This document shows positions 1-9,748 of a stretch of 64,000 nucleotides of DNA, one piece after another. The first letter of the stretch is position 1; the number at the start of each line of letters is the position of its first letter. Both the position numbers and the translations under genes were made by a program. The DNA is from Methylomonas methanica MC09 (lineage in GTDB: Bacteria > Pseudomonadota > Gammaproteobacteria > Methylococcales > Methylomonadaceae). The notes under the pieces were generated by a model. The model ran no database searches. It had not been told where the DNA came from and saw nothing but the letters and a program-made list of their open reading frames with translations. The stretch spans positions 3,410,001 to 3,474,000 of the forward strand of contig NC_015572.1 of assembly GCF_000214665.1 (NCBI RefSeq), given 5' to 3'.

Positions 1-380
1 CTGCGCACCGCGACGGTCAAATCGTCGCCGTATTGCTGTTGCAATTGCCCGAAGGCCGCCAGAATCTGCTGCTGCAAATCGTCGGGTAACGGTGCGGCAT
101 ACACCAGATCGCGGGCTTGCTGGGCGCGTCGAGCCAGGTCGGAGACATCGGCATCATCCACCACATCCAGAAACTCATGCAGCGTCTCCCAAGCCCCGGC
201 CTTATCCAGCATATAGCGGTACGCTTCCGCGGTAATCGCAAAACCGTTCGGCACGATCACGCCCTGCCCGGCCAGTTCCCGATACATTTCGCCCAGCGAA
301 GCATTTTTGCCGCCTACCAAGGGGATGTCGTTGATGGTTAACTCGTTAAACCAGCGGATGTATTGACAGGACGTGGACAT
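1..380 (-). CDS. ppsA: Phosphoenolpyruvate synthase, N-terminal part (cut by window edge)
   Basis: The reading frame begins with ATG at 380 behind an AAGGAG ribosome binding site and stays open to the window edge, giving about 126 residues. The motif VGGKNASLGEM near residue 22 is the start of the PEP-synthase/PPDK ATP-binding domain, and the segment LTVAVRS near the edge is the expected ATP-grasp strand. PEP synthase converts pyruvate, ATP and water to phosphoenolpyruvate, AMP and phosphate. The phosphohistidine and PEP-binding domains lie outside the window. The family call is firm; the full length cannot be judged. Confidence 0.93.
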   Translation of the reverse strand, partial: MSTSCQYIRWFNELTINDIPLVGGKNASLGEMYRELAGQGVIVPNGFAITAEAYRYMLDKAGAWETLHEFLDVVDDADVSDLARRAQQARDLVYAAPLPDDLQQQILAAFGQLQQQYGDDLTVAVR

Positions 381-564
381 GCGGCGCTCCTTGGCTAATT
401 ATTAGGCTGCAAGCTAGCATAAGCATCCGCCGGAGAATCGGCAAGTGATGATTCAGAAGCATCGAACGGAAATTGCCCCGATTTATTGAACCCAACGGCA
501 CATCAACACGATAGAAAAACCGCGGGGCAATTTCGGCTGGGAAACCAGAACTAGCTAAAACCGC

Positions 565-1422
565 TCAATGGTCGCTGTATTTGGTTGTGCAGACTTTGCG
601 CGCATCGCAGCTTACCGTTTTCTTGATGTTGGTTATTTTCGGTGCGCTGGTTTGTGCGGTTTCGTTTTTAAATGCAGCGCCGGGCGCCGGGTTTGCATCG
701 ACGGTTTGTGCATTGCCGATCAAAGTCATGGTATCCCCATTTTGAGTGATCTTGAAATTTCTCAAGGCACTCATACCTATTAGTACTTCGCTTAAGTGAT
801 CGTTCATTTGAGCTTTAAGGTTGCGAACTTCCGCATTGCCCAATTTCAGACTGTTAATGGATGTTTCTCGTGTGGCGATCCTGCCGCCGGCTGTGGTCGC
901 CAGTAGATAGCGGCCATAAGGCAGTTTTGCCGCCGCCGCCATTCTGGCGGGCACCACGGTATCGGTGGCTCCGGTATCGATTAAAAACGGCATGGGTACG
1001 CCGTTGATTAATACCCTGCCTCTGAAATGCCCTTTGGTATCGGCTTTTATAATCAGCTCTTTCGACTCATTAGCGCTATTACCGTTTACAGAATCCGCCG
1101 GCGATTGTTTTACCAATTCAGAGTGCGGGGATGAAACGGAAACGTAAACCGCCTCCTGTTTTACCGTCATGGGTAGCTTGGACACTGCATTACCGACCGA
1201 ATACACACTTGCACCGTAGCTTATCGGACTCGTCATAAGCACTGTATATAAAACGAAACGCAGTCCGCCGGCGTTACAACCCTTAGCCGAATAGCGAAAA
1301 GCGGCTTGATCTGGCCACATCCGACATGAATCAGTCGGCTTACCTGTGTCGGCCGACTGTCTCCGGCAATCATCGCTGTCTTGCATACGTATGCGCCCCC
1401 GGGCAATAACGTTCGTAATCAT
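565..1422 (-). CDS. Retropepsin-like clan AA aspartic protease
   Basis: The C-terminal half (about residues 120-250) is a single-lobe retroviral-type aspartic protease. It has the catalytic motif IDTGATDTVVP with the Asp near residue 149, and a later VLIGMSALRNF segment that matches the conserved L-G-M-x-x-L strand of the bacterial TIGR02281-type family. Such proteins are usually membrane-anchored or periplasmic and act as dimers. A hydrophobic stretch near residues 54-75 could be an anchor. The start is uncertain: the longest frame has no convincing ribosome binding site, and ATG codons at residues 13 and 63 are alternatives. The substrate is unknown. Confidence 0.75.
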   Translation of the reverse strand: MITNVIARGRIRMQDSDDCRRQSADTGKPTDSCRMWPDQAAFRYSAKGCNAGGLRFVLYTVLMTSPISYGASVYSVGNAVSKLPMTVKQEAVYVSVSSPHSELVKQSPADSVNGNSANESKELIIKADTKGHFRGRVLINGVPMPFLIDTGATDTVVPARMAAAAKLPYGRYLLATTAGGRIATRETSINSLKLGNAEVRNLKAQMNDHLSEVLIGMSALRNFKITQNGDTMTLIGNAQTVDANPAPGAAFKNETAQTSAPKITNIKKTVSCDARKVCTTKYSDH

Positions 1423-1519
1423 GCGCGGATTATGCCATCATAAAGTTTCGGGAAAACCGACTTTTTTGCGGCGCTTTTCCCAACCTGAATAATTTTCCAA
1501 ACAACTTTGGAGGTTTCTG

Positions 1520-2377
1520 ATGGCTGAATCGAATTACCTACCCTATCACTTCGTCAACTATCTCAGATATCCCGGCCTGCAGGCGAAAGCCGGTACAATT
1601 CCGCTGGCACAATATCTTTGCAAAACCAAATCGAACGGCGGTAACGACAGCGCGACCAGCCTGATAGGCAAACTGCGTTGGATGAAGGACGGCGGCACCG
1701 GCAGTCAAATGAATACACTGGTCGGCGGCATTGCGGTTGACCTGGCGTTAAAGGGACAAGGTTCCGGCGAAACATTCGTCGCCATCTGGGATTTTATGTG
1801 CCGCAACAAGGAACAGCTGAAAAAACTCAACGTCGAGGTCTGCGGCCGGCGAGATCGCGGAGACACCGATACAAAAGTTGTGTTAAAGACCGGTAACGTT
1901 TACGACCTGTATTTCAAGGGCAAAAGCGACAAAGCCGCGATTCAGGCCATGATAGCCGACCGCTTCTTCGGCATAGACTGCATCGGCTTTACCGGAACAT
2001 TTCTGATGTATACCGGCGAATGGACCAAATATAAAGGCGCTACGCCGCGTCAATGGGCCGATTGGCATTGCTCTAAAAAGATCAACCATGCCAAGGACAT
2101 CAAACCGCTGGATTTTATGATCTGGACGGGTGGCGGCCATATCGCCATCGTCGACTGGGTCTGGAGCATGGTTGACGACAAGACGGTTAAAGTCGATGTC
2201 TGCCAATCGTCATCCGGCGAGCTGACAGGCCCGCAATGCAATGAATTTGTGCATTTACGCGAAGGCTCCATAGACGGCACCGGACGCCGGCAATACTACA
2301 TATCCCATCGAGGCTCACCGCGCATGCCGGTGGACGGCCATGTCTACGTCATGCGCCGGAATGGTTTTTTTTGGTGA
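1520..2377 (+). CDS. NlpC/P60-like putative cysteine hydrolase
   Basis: This 285-residue protein follows a strong GGAGG ribosome binding site. Its C-terminal half has the look of a papain-like NlpC/P60 or CHAP fold: a nucleophile-type GIDCIGFTG motif (Cys near 154) and a GGGHIAIVDW motif (His near 207), preceded by a Trp-rich WADWHC segment. These families hydrolyse peptidoglycan or other amide bonds. No signal peptide is visible, so it either acts in the cytoplasm or leaves the cell by another route. There is no obvious immunity gene next to it. The fold assignment is inferred from motif order only. Confidence 0.55.
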   Translation: MAESNYLPYHFVNYLRYPGLQAKAGTIPLAQYLCKTKSNGGNDSATSLIGKLRWMKDGGTGSQMNTLVGGIAVDLALKGQGSGETFVAIWDFMCRNKEQLKKLNVEVCGRRDRGDTDTKVVLKTGNVYDLYFKGKSDKAAIQAMIADRFFGIDCIGFTGTFLMYTGEWTKYKGATPRQWADWHCSKKINHAKDIKPLDFMIWTGGGHIAIVDWVWSMVDDKTVKVDVCQSSSGELTGPQCNEFVHLREGSIDGTGRRQYYISHRGSPRMPVDGHVYVMRRNGFFW

Positions 2378-2752
2378 TGTCTTTAGTGGGACGCAATGCT
2401 TTAAATCGGCTTGCCGGATGCGACTAAACCGGTAAAAGAATGCGTTATGCGAGAAGCGATTGTCGAGCCGCGGGGTGAGATAACTACCTCCTTGTTGACA
2501 TTCGAAGGTTTGCACTTACTTTCGGCAGCCAGCCCATGAGCCGACTTCGACGTAAAGCTAAGGAGAGCGCCGTTCACGGACAGCAAACGAAGCCCCAAAG
2601 CTTGGAAAATTACAATACTTCAAAATCACCATGAAATGGCACCTCCCTTTGAGCGCCATATATTGGGCCTGATTCAAGATTGCCAGCCCGCCTGACCCAT
2701 TGCTGTTGCTTGTTTTGCGGGTTAATTGTCGGAATCGGATGTTGGAATCGGT

Positions 2753-3100
2753 TCAACGATTTTTTTTGAGCCGTCTTGCCGTCAAATACCCTAACAATGC
2801 ACCCCAAACCAACATGTAGATACCATGCATGATTATTTCAAAGTTTAACCTGTAGGTTCCTATGAAATAGTCATATAAATAATCAAGTATGATTATGACG
2901 AATGTTAATTTGATGGCGTTTTTAAAGCTTAATGCCTTGGCGTAGAAGTAACTTATTCCCAGTACAAAAAAACCGACCAGGAATCTGGTGGCGGCATGAA
3001 TAGACCACTCTAGATCAAGTATTGGCGTTTTTAAGATCGCTATATTAATAAAATACAGAAAAACAGCGCCCACAATAAAAGTAAAAGTTAGCGCTTTCAT
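2753..3100 (-). CDS. Small four-helix membrane protein of unknown function
   Basis: The 115-residue product is almost entirely hydrophobic, with about four transmembrane segments (roughly residues 5-25, 35-55, 62-80 and 88-107) and a basic C-terminus ending RRLKKNR, which suggests a cytoplasmic tail. No catalytic motif is visible and the family is not recognised. It stands alone between a convergent gene and a long gene-free stretch. Its base composition is more AT-rich than its neighbours, which may point to separate acquisition. Confidence 0.6.
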   Translation of the reverse strand: MKALTFTFIVGAVFLYFINIAILKTPILDLEWSIHAATRFLVGFFVLGISYFYAKALSFKNAIKLTFVIIILDYLYDYFIGTYRLNFEIIMHGIYMLVWGALLGYLTARRLKKNR

Positions 3101-3868
3101 AGTATCTCCTGTCGATAATTGACATAGTCAGGTTTCGAGATGGTGCGATTGTGATTGTTTCGTCGCTATCGGCTGCCGCGCAAAGAGAAACTTGGGGTCA
3201 TATAGGGTCTGCCCTGTATTGCAATCATTGAATTGGAAACCGTAACAAATTTTTGATCATTATACTTGATTGGGCGAGTAGTGGCAGCGGCTACGGGCTA
3301 CCGGACTTGGCGTGTTACACCATCCGGCTCTGAAGGCCATAAGATGCGCAGGCTATAGGGTGCTGCCGACAGGCGCACCGTTCGCGATCGTTGCGCCTCG
3401 CATGACTCGGCAGAATCTATAGATGGTCGAACCCTTTTTGGGATTACGGCTGGCGGCTGAAGATCAATCAATAGACGTTCGTCAGAAAAATCATCCGCCC
3501 GCAACTGGCTGGATTTTGCATCTATGAAAATTCGTCACCCTCTTTCCGGCGTTACCCCAAAAATTTACACAGACTGCCGATTACTGTCTCTAGCCGCCTC
3601 ATAGCAGGAATGCAACAAGTAAGGTATGTTCCCGGCTCCCTTACACTTGAAGCCAAACCCCAATTTTTGGTGTTAACGTCATACGCCAAGAGCGCGATGC
3701 GGATGCTGTGCCGCTCAACCAACTTTTAATACGTTGATCGACGAGTTTTTACGCTTTTCCGCCGTTGTTCCGCAAAAGGATGCCGCTGGCTAGCAAACCA
3801 CCCGCATCGCGATATGTGATACAAATGGGTTAAAAATAACGATAGGACCAGCAGCCCGAGGGTAAACC
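3101..3868. other. Gene-free stretch
   Basis: I find no convincing coding sequence or RNA gene in these 768 bases. A weak inverted pair, CCAAAAATT near 3557 and AATTTTTGG near 3662, is the only structure noticed. The promoter of the following membrane protein should lie near the right end. Confidence 0.5.
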
Positions 3869-5056
3869 ATGTCTACAACCGGCGACGAAACCAATGCAAC
3901 ATCGACCTTTCAACGCGAAGAAGAACCCGGCCTGCTGGAACGGATCGGGGTCAAATATTACCAATACCTGTCCGAGAAATACGGCACATCCGGTTTACAA
4001 AACGTCGATATTGACGATCTACCGCCCGATAACACCTTAACCTCCTTAGCCAGCAACATTACTGCCTTCGCTGCCGTTATCGGCTTCGGTATCGGCGGCT
4101 TGACCACCTTTGTGACCATCTGGGTCGAATGGACCTATCGCGCCGACATGGACAACGTGCCGTATTATTTACTGTATGGCTCCACCTTGATTGTGATGCT
4201 GGCACTGGAGATGGCGGTACTGTTTTGGCTGGGTTTAAAAACTGTTTACAGCCTGGCTTGTTTGACCGGACACAACCAGACCAGCCCGGACAATTTCTTA
4301 CCCGGAAACGATGCCGTGCCCAACCTGCTGGCTCGAGCGGCTTTGGAAGTGCCGGACCCGGTGATTCGTTATTTGGGCATAGATCCGATCAAACACCTTT
4401 CCAAATCCAAACTGCTGTTTGTGGCGGTTTTGTATAAAGCCAAGGTGGTCCTCAGTACGGCACTGGTGAAATTCGTGTTGGTGCGCTCGCTGGGCAAAGG
4501 CGAACTGCGTATCGCCTTGAGTTGGATAGGTGTGCCCATCACCGGTTTATGGGACGCATTTACGCTGTATAAAGTGGCTCGCGAAGCCAGACTGCGTTTA
4601 TTCGGCAATAAGCTGGCGGAATACATCGTCAATCAATTGCTCACCGACGAATTTGTGGAACAACTCAGCCCCAAATGCCGGGAAGGCGCCATCCGGGCCG
4701 TCGCGACCGTAATGGTATTCGCGGAAAACTATCATCCCAACATGCTGATGCTGTTGGTCAAGCTATCGAAGAAATTCCCTAGCGATGCCCACTGCGAATA
4801 CGACAATTGGCACGATTTCTTGGCCTTGCTGGAGCAAGTGGACGCCGATGAACGCTATTTCTTACTGGATTTACTGTGCGTATCGGCGGCTTTCGACGGC
4901 CGTTTGTCCAGACTGGAACGCCATCACTTGCCCGAAGCATTTAAAGAGTTTACCGAATTGTATATGACGCGTTGCGAAGCATTATCCAAACAGCTAATGA
5001 ATGGCCAACTGCATGCCGCCAAAGCCTCGTGCAAATTAGACTTTCTGCCGGGTTAG
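3869..5056 (+). CDS. Membrane protein with TerB-like C-terminal domain
   Basis: This 395-residue protein has a soluble N-terminus, two or more strongly hydrophobic segments (about residues 62-90 and 95-130) and a long helical C-terminal part. The segment LLDLLCVSAAFDGRLSRLERHHLPEAF near residues 330-360 resembles the acidic helix pair of TerB-like tellurite-resistance domains. It may belong to the LBF_2804-type family, but that is recalled, not tested. The start has GAGG 9 bases upstream. Role unknown; a membrane-associated stress or metal-related function is a guess from the TerB-like part. Confidence 0.6.
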   Translation: MSTTGDETNATSTFQREEEPGLLERIGVKYYQYLSEKYGTSGLQNVDIDDLPPDNTLTSLASNITAFAAVIGFGIGGLTTFVTIWVEWTYRADMDNVPYYLLYGSTLIVMLALEMAVLFWLGLKTVYSLACLTGHNQTSPDNFLPGNDAVPNLLARAALEVPDPVIRYLGIDPIKHLSKSKLLFVAVLYKAKVVLSTALVKFVLVRSLGKGELRIALSWIGVPITGLWDAFTLYKVAREARLRLFGNKLAEYIVNQLLTDEFVEQLSPKCREGAIRAVATVMVFAENYHPNMLMLLVKLSKKFPSDAHCEYDNWHDFLALLEQVDADERYFLLDLLCVSAAFDGRLSRLERHHLPEAFKEFTELYMTRCEALSKQLMNGQLHAAKASCKLDFLPG

Positions 5057-5242
5057 ATCCGGATACGCGCGAGGTGTCGGCAATAGAGTAACTCAATAAG
5101 CGGTTATTGTGACATTTCAAAACCCAAAGACAGAACCGGGGTACTATGCAACTCGTTGGCGTCGTCAACACCCGCGCCCGCTCGGTAACAGAGCAATAAT
5201 ATTATTCAACCCGGCACCAGTTTAAAAGAAAACGGAGGCAAC

Positions 5243-5902
5243 ATGTCTGAACTATACGGCCAGCAACACCGATTACTGCAAGACGAGTTCGATACCACGA
5301 AATTAGCGGATAGAGTCAAAGAGCTGATCGTTGTTTCGGAAATACCCGACGAACATAAGGCGTTTATAGAAAGCCGGGACATGTTCTTTTTGACCACCAT
5401 CGATCATCGCGGCTTCCCCACCTGTTCCTATAAAGGCGGCGCGCCGGGCTTCGTCAAAGTCCTGAACAACAAAACGATTGTATTTCCAAGCTACGACGGC
5501 AACGGCATGTTTCTATCCATGGGAAATATTCAGGCCAACAACAAAATCGGCATGCTCTTAATCGATTTTGAAACCCCTCACCGCATCAGGATACACGGCA
5601 CCGCCGTTATCGATAAACAAGACCCGCTAATTGGGGAATTTCCCGGGGCAACCTTGCTGGTGCGCGTTACCATCAGCGAAATTTTCGTTAATTGTCCGCG
5701 CTACATTCATCAGTACCGGCGTGTGGAGAGCTCTAAATACACGCCCCAGGCCGGCTTCGAAGCAGCTGTGGCACCGCAATGGAAACGTATAGACGCCATA
5801 CAGGACGTACTGTCCGAGCAGGAACAGGCTGGCGTGATGAAACAAGGCGGCACCATTACACCGGAAGAGTATGGCGAAATGATCATGAAGGGCGAAGCCT
5901 GA
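5243..5902 (+). CDS. Pyridoxamine 5'-phosphate oxidase-like flavin-binding protein
   Basis: The 219-residue product shows the split-barrel FMN-binding pattern of the PNPOx-like superfamily: FLTTIDHRGFPTCSYKGG (about residues 52-70), FPSYDGNGMFLSMGNIQANNKIGMLLIDF and a following HRIRIHGTAVI strand. These proteins bind FMN or F420 and reduce or bind small molecules. The substrate cannot be read from the sequence. It starts behind an AACGGAGG-type site and appears to be a single-gene unit. Confidence 0.85.
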   Translation: MSELYGQQHRLLQDEFDTTKLADRVKELIVVSEIPDEHKAFIESRDMFFLTTIDHRGFPTCSYKGGAPGFVKVLNNKTIVFPSYDGNGMFLSMGNIQANNKIGMLLIDFETPHRIRIHGTAVIDKQDPLIGEFPGATLLVRVTISEIFVNCPRYIHQYRRVESSKYTPQAGFEAAVAPQWKRIDAIQDVLSEQEQAGVMKQGGTITPEEYGEMIMKGEA

Positions 5903-6082
5903 CAATTAAGCTTGTCAATTACTATTGCGCCCACGACGGGGATACGCGGATGGCCCGGACAATCTAACGCCCTTCATGTTTCCCCTTATTGCCGTTGCGT
6001 TGGCCGTTTATTCGGCATGGAGACGAAAACACCCTCTCGTCTTTAGCTTGTTGTTAACCATTCCGAGCTAATCCCCAACGGC

Positions 6083-7024
6083 TTAAAGCCCAAACATTAC
6101 ATAACCACTAACGACTGCAACGCCCAGACTGATTACCTTAAGCTTATCCAGCCAGCTTTTCTCGCCCCAGTAATAAAGCGCGCTGGCTTTTTTGCGCGCC
6201 AAAAAGGCCGCCGACTTTTGGCTAACCCGTTTAATAGCGAGCCAACCGAAGCGCACTATGAACAACATTACAACAAACTCGATACCCTGCTGTATGTAAA
6301 AACCGGCGATATCCGTAACCCGCGGCGTGGTATGAAACAGATAAGGAATCGACCGTTTTAAGCCCAAACCCAGATAATCCGAGGCCAAAAACCACAGGTC
6401 TAAAATAGCATCCGTCAAATGGTCGGTTAGCTCTACGATTAATCCAAAGATGTCTTCCGGCATCAATAATAAAGCCGTTAAAAAGCTAAATAGAACACCG
6501 TAGCCAACTATTTGATATTTTTTACGTTTGGAAACGATACTATTGAGTAATGCGCTATCTTCCGCCGTTAAATTGATAAATTGGGCGCCTACTAAATAGG
6601 GATATTGATCGGTTTCATAGGGATTACTTGGCTTGCAATACACAACTTTACAGCACGTCATCACGACTGCCATGCCGGATAAAAAAAACAGCCTGACCAT
6701 TAAATAATCGCCGGTTTTCAGCTGCTCTTTGCAGGTAAACGCGATACCGCTGCGGCTCAGGTTAACATTCAGCGTATCGTTTTCCCGACTTTGAGAGCCG
6801 GGCAGCGAACTATCGACAGCAGGATTTTCAACCGCGGAACTAAAGAGCTCCGAGGGTTGGTTCCGCACATAGTCGCTTAAAAACGTATCGAACGCCGGTT
6901 TGGCGGCATTGAGCCGCAGCGGATCGATTTTGTGATAAAAAAGATTGACCTGCTCATAAATCCTGAAATCAAGTCTACGATTGGATTTTTTATTATTTAG
7001 CTTAAGCATATATGCACGGGACAC
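6083..7024 (-). CDS. PilZ-like domain protein with C-terminal membrane segments
   Basis: This 313-residue protein has a PilZ-like barrel between about residues 75 and 175. The key piece is LNVNLSRSGIAF, matching the D/N-x-S-x-x-G-x-x-F signature of c-di-GMP-binding PilZ domains. The upstream arginine motif is less clear. Two hydrophobic regions follow (about 180-200 and 245-300), so the protein is probably anchored in the inner membrane. A c-di-GMP response role would fit the two c-di-GMP enzymes at 18-24 kb, but that link is inference. Confidence 0.65.
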   Translation of the reverse strand: MSRAYMLKLNNKKSNRRLDFRIYEQVNLFYHKIDPLRLNAAKPAFDTFLSDYVRNQPSELFSSAVENPAVDSSLPGSQSRENDTLNVNLSRSGIAFTCKEQLKTGDYLMVRLFFLSGMAVVMTCCKVVYCKPSNPYETDQYPYLVGAQFINLTAEDSALLNSIVSKRKKYQIVGYGVLFSFLTALLLMPEDIFGLIVELTDHLTDAILDLWFLASDYLGLGLKRSIPYLFHTTPRVTDIAGFYIQQGIEFVVMLFIVRFGWLAIKRVSQKSAAFLARKKASALYYWGEKSWLDKLKVISLGVAVVSGYVMFGL

Positions 7025-7245
7025 CCAAACGATATGGAAAACTCACTTAAGAGCGGGAAATCAGTCGTTTAACGCAAAAACTTGAAACCGGTCTAATCAA
7101 ATACGGTTAAAACATTGATACGGTGCCCGCAACTAAACGTCATACCGGCGAACGGGCGTCCGCCTGCATGGCTTTGCCGAGCTCGACTTCCCCTCCGGCA
7201 ACACATTAGGACGCTTTCAGTTATAGCCGTTTCGAACCTTCCGAA

Positions 7246-8091
7246 CTAGCCCAACAGCCGGTCGATACCCGCGCATTCGTCCTGTGTCAATTCAAACACA
7301 AAAATAGCCAAATCCTCACGCATATGTTGCGCTGAAGTGGTACCGGTCAACGGTACAACACCAATTTGAGTTAAGTAACGAAACAAAATTTGCGCGGGCG
7401 TACGCCGATATCGATCCGCCAGCTCGACAATTACAGCGTTTGCTAATATTCCCGGATTGGCGGTTAAAGTCCAGAAACTTTGATAAATAACGTTATGCGC
7501 TCTGCAAAATTTACGCAGTTCGATATCGTAATGCGTGTCGGCGTAAAAACGGTTCTGCAACACGGCCGGCTTGACGGTTGCGGCCTCGTACAAAGACTTA
7601 AATACCACCGGATCGTAACAGTTGCTGATTCCCAATTGGCGGGCACCGCCCGACAACGCGATAGCTTCCATAGCCCGCCATACCGTCATGAGTTGTTGTC
7701 TGTCCGCCAACGGCGAATGCAACACCAAGCCATCCAGGTAATCGGTATGCAAATTGTCCAGCGATTTCTTAAATGACTGCACCACCTGCTGGTCCAGCGC
7801 CGCTTGCGGATCGTAAGGCACTTGCTGGGGATCTTGTCCGCTAAGCGGAGTGAACTTGGTTTGCAGATAAATCTGTTCGCGCCCCAAACCTAACTCGAAG
7901 GCGCCATGCAAGGCTTCGCCCACGCCGGGTTCATAATAATGTTTGGGCTGACATGCCGTGTCTATGCCTCGAAAGCCCTGTTCCAGGGCCAGAGCGACCC
8001 ATTCGGCGGTTCGTTGTTTTTTCCAGGCGGTACCGTAAATAAGGCGCGGCATCGCCACGCCGGCCGAGCTGATTACGACGTCATCTTGCAT
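7246..8091 (-). CDS. Aldo/keto reductase
   Basis: The 281-residue protein is an NADPH-type aldo/keto reductase barrel. The catalytic tetrad is visible in order: Asp in RGIDTACQ, Tyr in KHYYEPGVGEAL, Lys in YLQTKF and His in DGLVLHSPL. The C-terminal PAQILFRYLTQIGVVPLTGTTS segment matches the cofactor-binding loop. It is transcribed divergently from nifE, with the nifE NifA site and sigma-54 promoter between the two genes. I see no sigma-54 promoter facing this gene, so co-regulation with nif is not supported. Substrate unknown. Confidence 0.9.
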   Translation of the reverse strand: MQDDVVISSAGVAMPRLIYGTAWKKQRTAEWVALALEQGFRGIDTACQPKHYYEPGVGEALHGAFELGLGREQIYLQTKFTPLSGQDPQQVPYDPQAALDQQVVQSFKKSLDNLHTDYLDGLVLHSPLADRQQLMTVWRAMEAIALSGGARQLGISNCYDPVVFKSLYEAATVKPAVLQNRFYADTHYDIELRKFCRAHNVIYQSFWTLTANPGILANAVIVELADRYRRTPAQILFRYLTQIGVVPLTGTTSAQHMREDLAIFVFELTQDECAGIDRLLG

Positions 8092-8200
8092 ATGGCCTCC
8101 TAAATAGTATGGCCATCATAGTAACCGAGTTTACGTTTGTCAGCAGATTGTCGGCATTTTGTGACTGTAGTGTAGTTATCCTGGCTTATTCAAGGCGCTT

Positions 8201-8216
8201 TGTCGCATTTACTACA
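8201..8216 (+). promoter_or_regulatory. NifA upstream activator site for nifE
   Basis: TGTCGCATTTACTACA matches the NifA binding consensus TGT-N10-ACA exactly. It lies about 45 bp upstream of the -24 element of the nifE promoter and shares the extended form TGTCG...CTACAAA with the sites before nifV and iscA. Confidence 0.85.
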
Positions 8217-8259
8217 AAGCCTAATAGAAACAAAGCTAATAAAGTCAATATCTTAAACA

Positions 8260-8276
8260 CTGGCACAGCCGTTGCT
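8260..8276 (+). promoter_or_regulatory. Sigma-54 promoter of nifE
   Basis: CTGGCACAGCCGTTGCT matches the sigma-54 consensus (TGGCAC-N5-TTGC) with the required 10 bases between GG and GC. Transcription should start near 8287, about 20 bases before the nifE ATG. Confidence 0.88.
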
Positions 8277-8307
8277 TTATTGATTACAAAAAGCGAGGTG
8301 TAATGCC

Positions 8308-9747
8308 ATGAAATCGACCAAAGATATAGCGGAACTGCTGGACGAACCGGCATGCGAGCATAACAAAAAGGAAAAGTCCGGCTGCGCCAAACCCAAGCCC
8401 GGCTCGGCTGCGGGCGGCTGTGCCTTCGACGGCGCGCAAATCGCACTGCTACCCATTGCCGATGTGGCGCACATCGTCCACGGCCCGATTGCCTGTGCCG
8501 GCAGTTCCTGGGACAACCGCGGCACCCGCTCTTCCGGCTCGGAACTCTACCGTATCGGTATGACCACCGATTTAACCGAACAAGACGTGGTGATGGGACG
8601 TAGCGAAAAACGCCTGTTCCACGCCATCAAACAAGCCATCGAAACCTACAACCCGCCTGCGGTATTCATTTACAACACCTGTGTACCGGCTTTAGTCGGC
8701 GACGATATCAATGCCACCTGCAAATCCGCCGCCGAACGTTGGGGCGTGCCGGTGGTACCTATCGATTGCGCCGGATTTTACGGCACCAAGAATCTGGGTA
8801 ACCGCATCGCCGGCGACGCCATGGTCAATCATGTGATCGGCACCCGCGACCCCGACCCACTACCCGAAGGCACCGAACGCCCCGGCATCAAAGTGCATGA
8901 CGTCAATCTGGTCGGCGAATACAACATAGCCGGCGAATTCTGGCACGTGCTGCCGCTGCTGGACGAAATGGGCCTGCGGGTGTTGTGCACCCTGTCCGGC
9001 GACGCCCGTTTCCGCGAAGTGCAAACCATGCACAAAGCCGAAGTGAACATGATGGTGTGCTCCAAAGCCATGGTCAACGTGGCCCGCAAACTGCAACAAA
9101 GCTACGGTACCCCCTGGTTCGAAGGCAGTTTCTACGGCATTACCGACACCAGCCAGGCTTTGCGCGACTTCGCCCGGGTCATCAACGACCCCGATTTAAT
9201 CGAACGTACCGAAGCCATCATCGCCCGCGAGGAAAACCGCATCCGCGAAGCCTTGGCGCCTTGGAAACAGCGCCTGAAAGGCAAACGGGTACTGTTATTC
9301 ACCGGCGGCGTAAAAAGCTGGTCGGTGATTTCCGCGCTGCAGGATCTTGGGATGGTTGTGGTCGCCACCGGCACCAAAAAATCCACCGAGGAAGACAAAG
9401 CCCGCATCCGCGAACTGATGGGCGAAGAGACCTTGATGATAGAAGACGGCAGTCCGAAAGCCTTGTTAAAAGTGGTTGCCGATTACAAAGCCGACATTCT
9501 GATCGCCGGCGGCCGCAATATGTATACCGCATTGAAAGCCCGTATTCCGTTCCTGGACATTAACCAGGAACGCGAATTCGGCTACGAAGGTTATCAAGGT
9601 ATGCTGGAACTGGTTCGGCAATTGGCCCTGACCCTGGAAAGCCCGGTTTGGGAAGCCGTGCGCGCCACACCACCCTGGCGCGCGGGCGGCCTGAAAAAAG
9701 CGGATACCGTCGTCGAGCAAGAGCCCTTGTCGGCTCGGGCGGCTTAA
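8308..9747 (+). CDS. nifE: Nitrogenase FeMo-cofactor scaffold protein NifE
   Basis: NifE pairs with NifN to form the NifEN scaffold on which the NifB cofactor is converted to FeMo-cofactor. The 479-residue length is normal. Family features include the N-terminal Cys-rich segment [30 protein letters not shown], the Cys-bearing [14 protein letters not shown] and the C-terminal Rossmann segment [22 protein letters not shown]. It starts behind GCGAGG and is followed after one base by nifN. It heads the first nif arm and is driven by the sigma-54 promoter at 8260 with a NifA site at 8201. Confidence 0.97.
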   Translation: MKSTKDIAELLDEPACEHNKKEKSGCAKPKPGSAAGGCAFDGAQIALLPIADVAHIVHGPIACAGSSWDNRGTRSSGSELYRIGMTTDLTEQDVVMGRSEKRLFHAIKQAIETYNPPAVFIYNTCVPALVGDDINATCKSAAERWGVPVVPIDCAGFYGTKNLGNRIAGDAMVNHVIGTRDPDPLPEGTERPGIKVHDVNLVGEYNIAGEFWHVLPLLDEMGLRVLCTLSGDARFREVQTMHKAEVNMMVCSKAMVNVARKLQQSYGTPWFEGSFYGITDTSQALRDFARVINDPDLIERTEAIIAREENRIREALAPWKQRLKGKRVLLFTGGVKSWSVISALQDLGMVVVATGTKKSTEEDKARIRELMGEETLMIEDGSPKALLKVVADYKADILIAGGRNMYTALKARIPFLDINQEREFGYEGYQGMLELVRQLALTLESPVWEAVRATPPWRAGGLKKADTVVEQEPLSARAA

Positions 9748-9748
9748 G

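Noticed and set aside
3298..3504. 68-codon minus-strand frame in the 3.1-3.9 kb gap
   Set aside because: No ribosome binding site, no domain and an Arg/Ser/Pro-rich composition typical of chance frames.
8985..9563. Long plus-strand frame inside nifE
   Set aside because: It is an overlapping frame of nifE with Arg/His-rich, low-complexity translation and no ribosome binding site.
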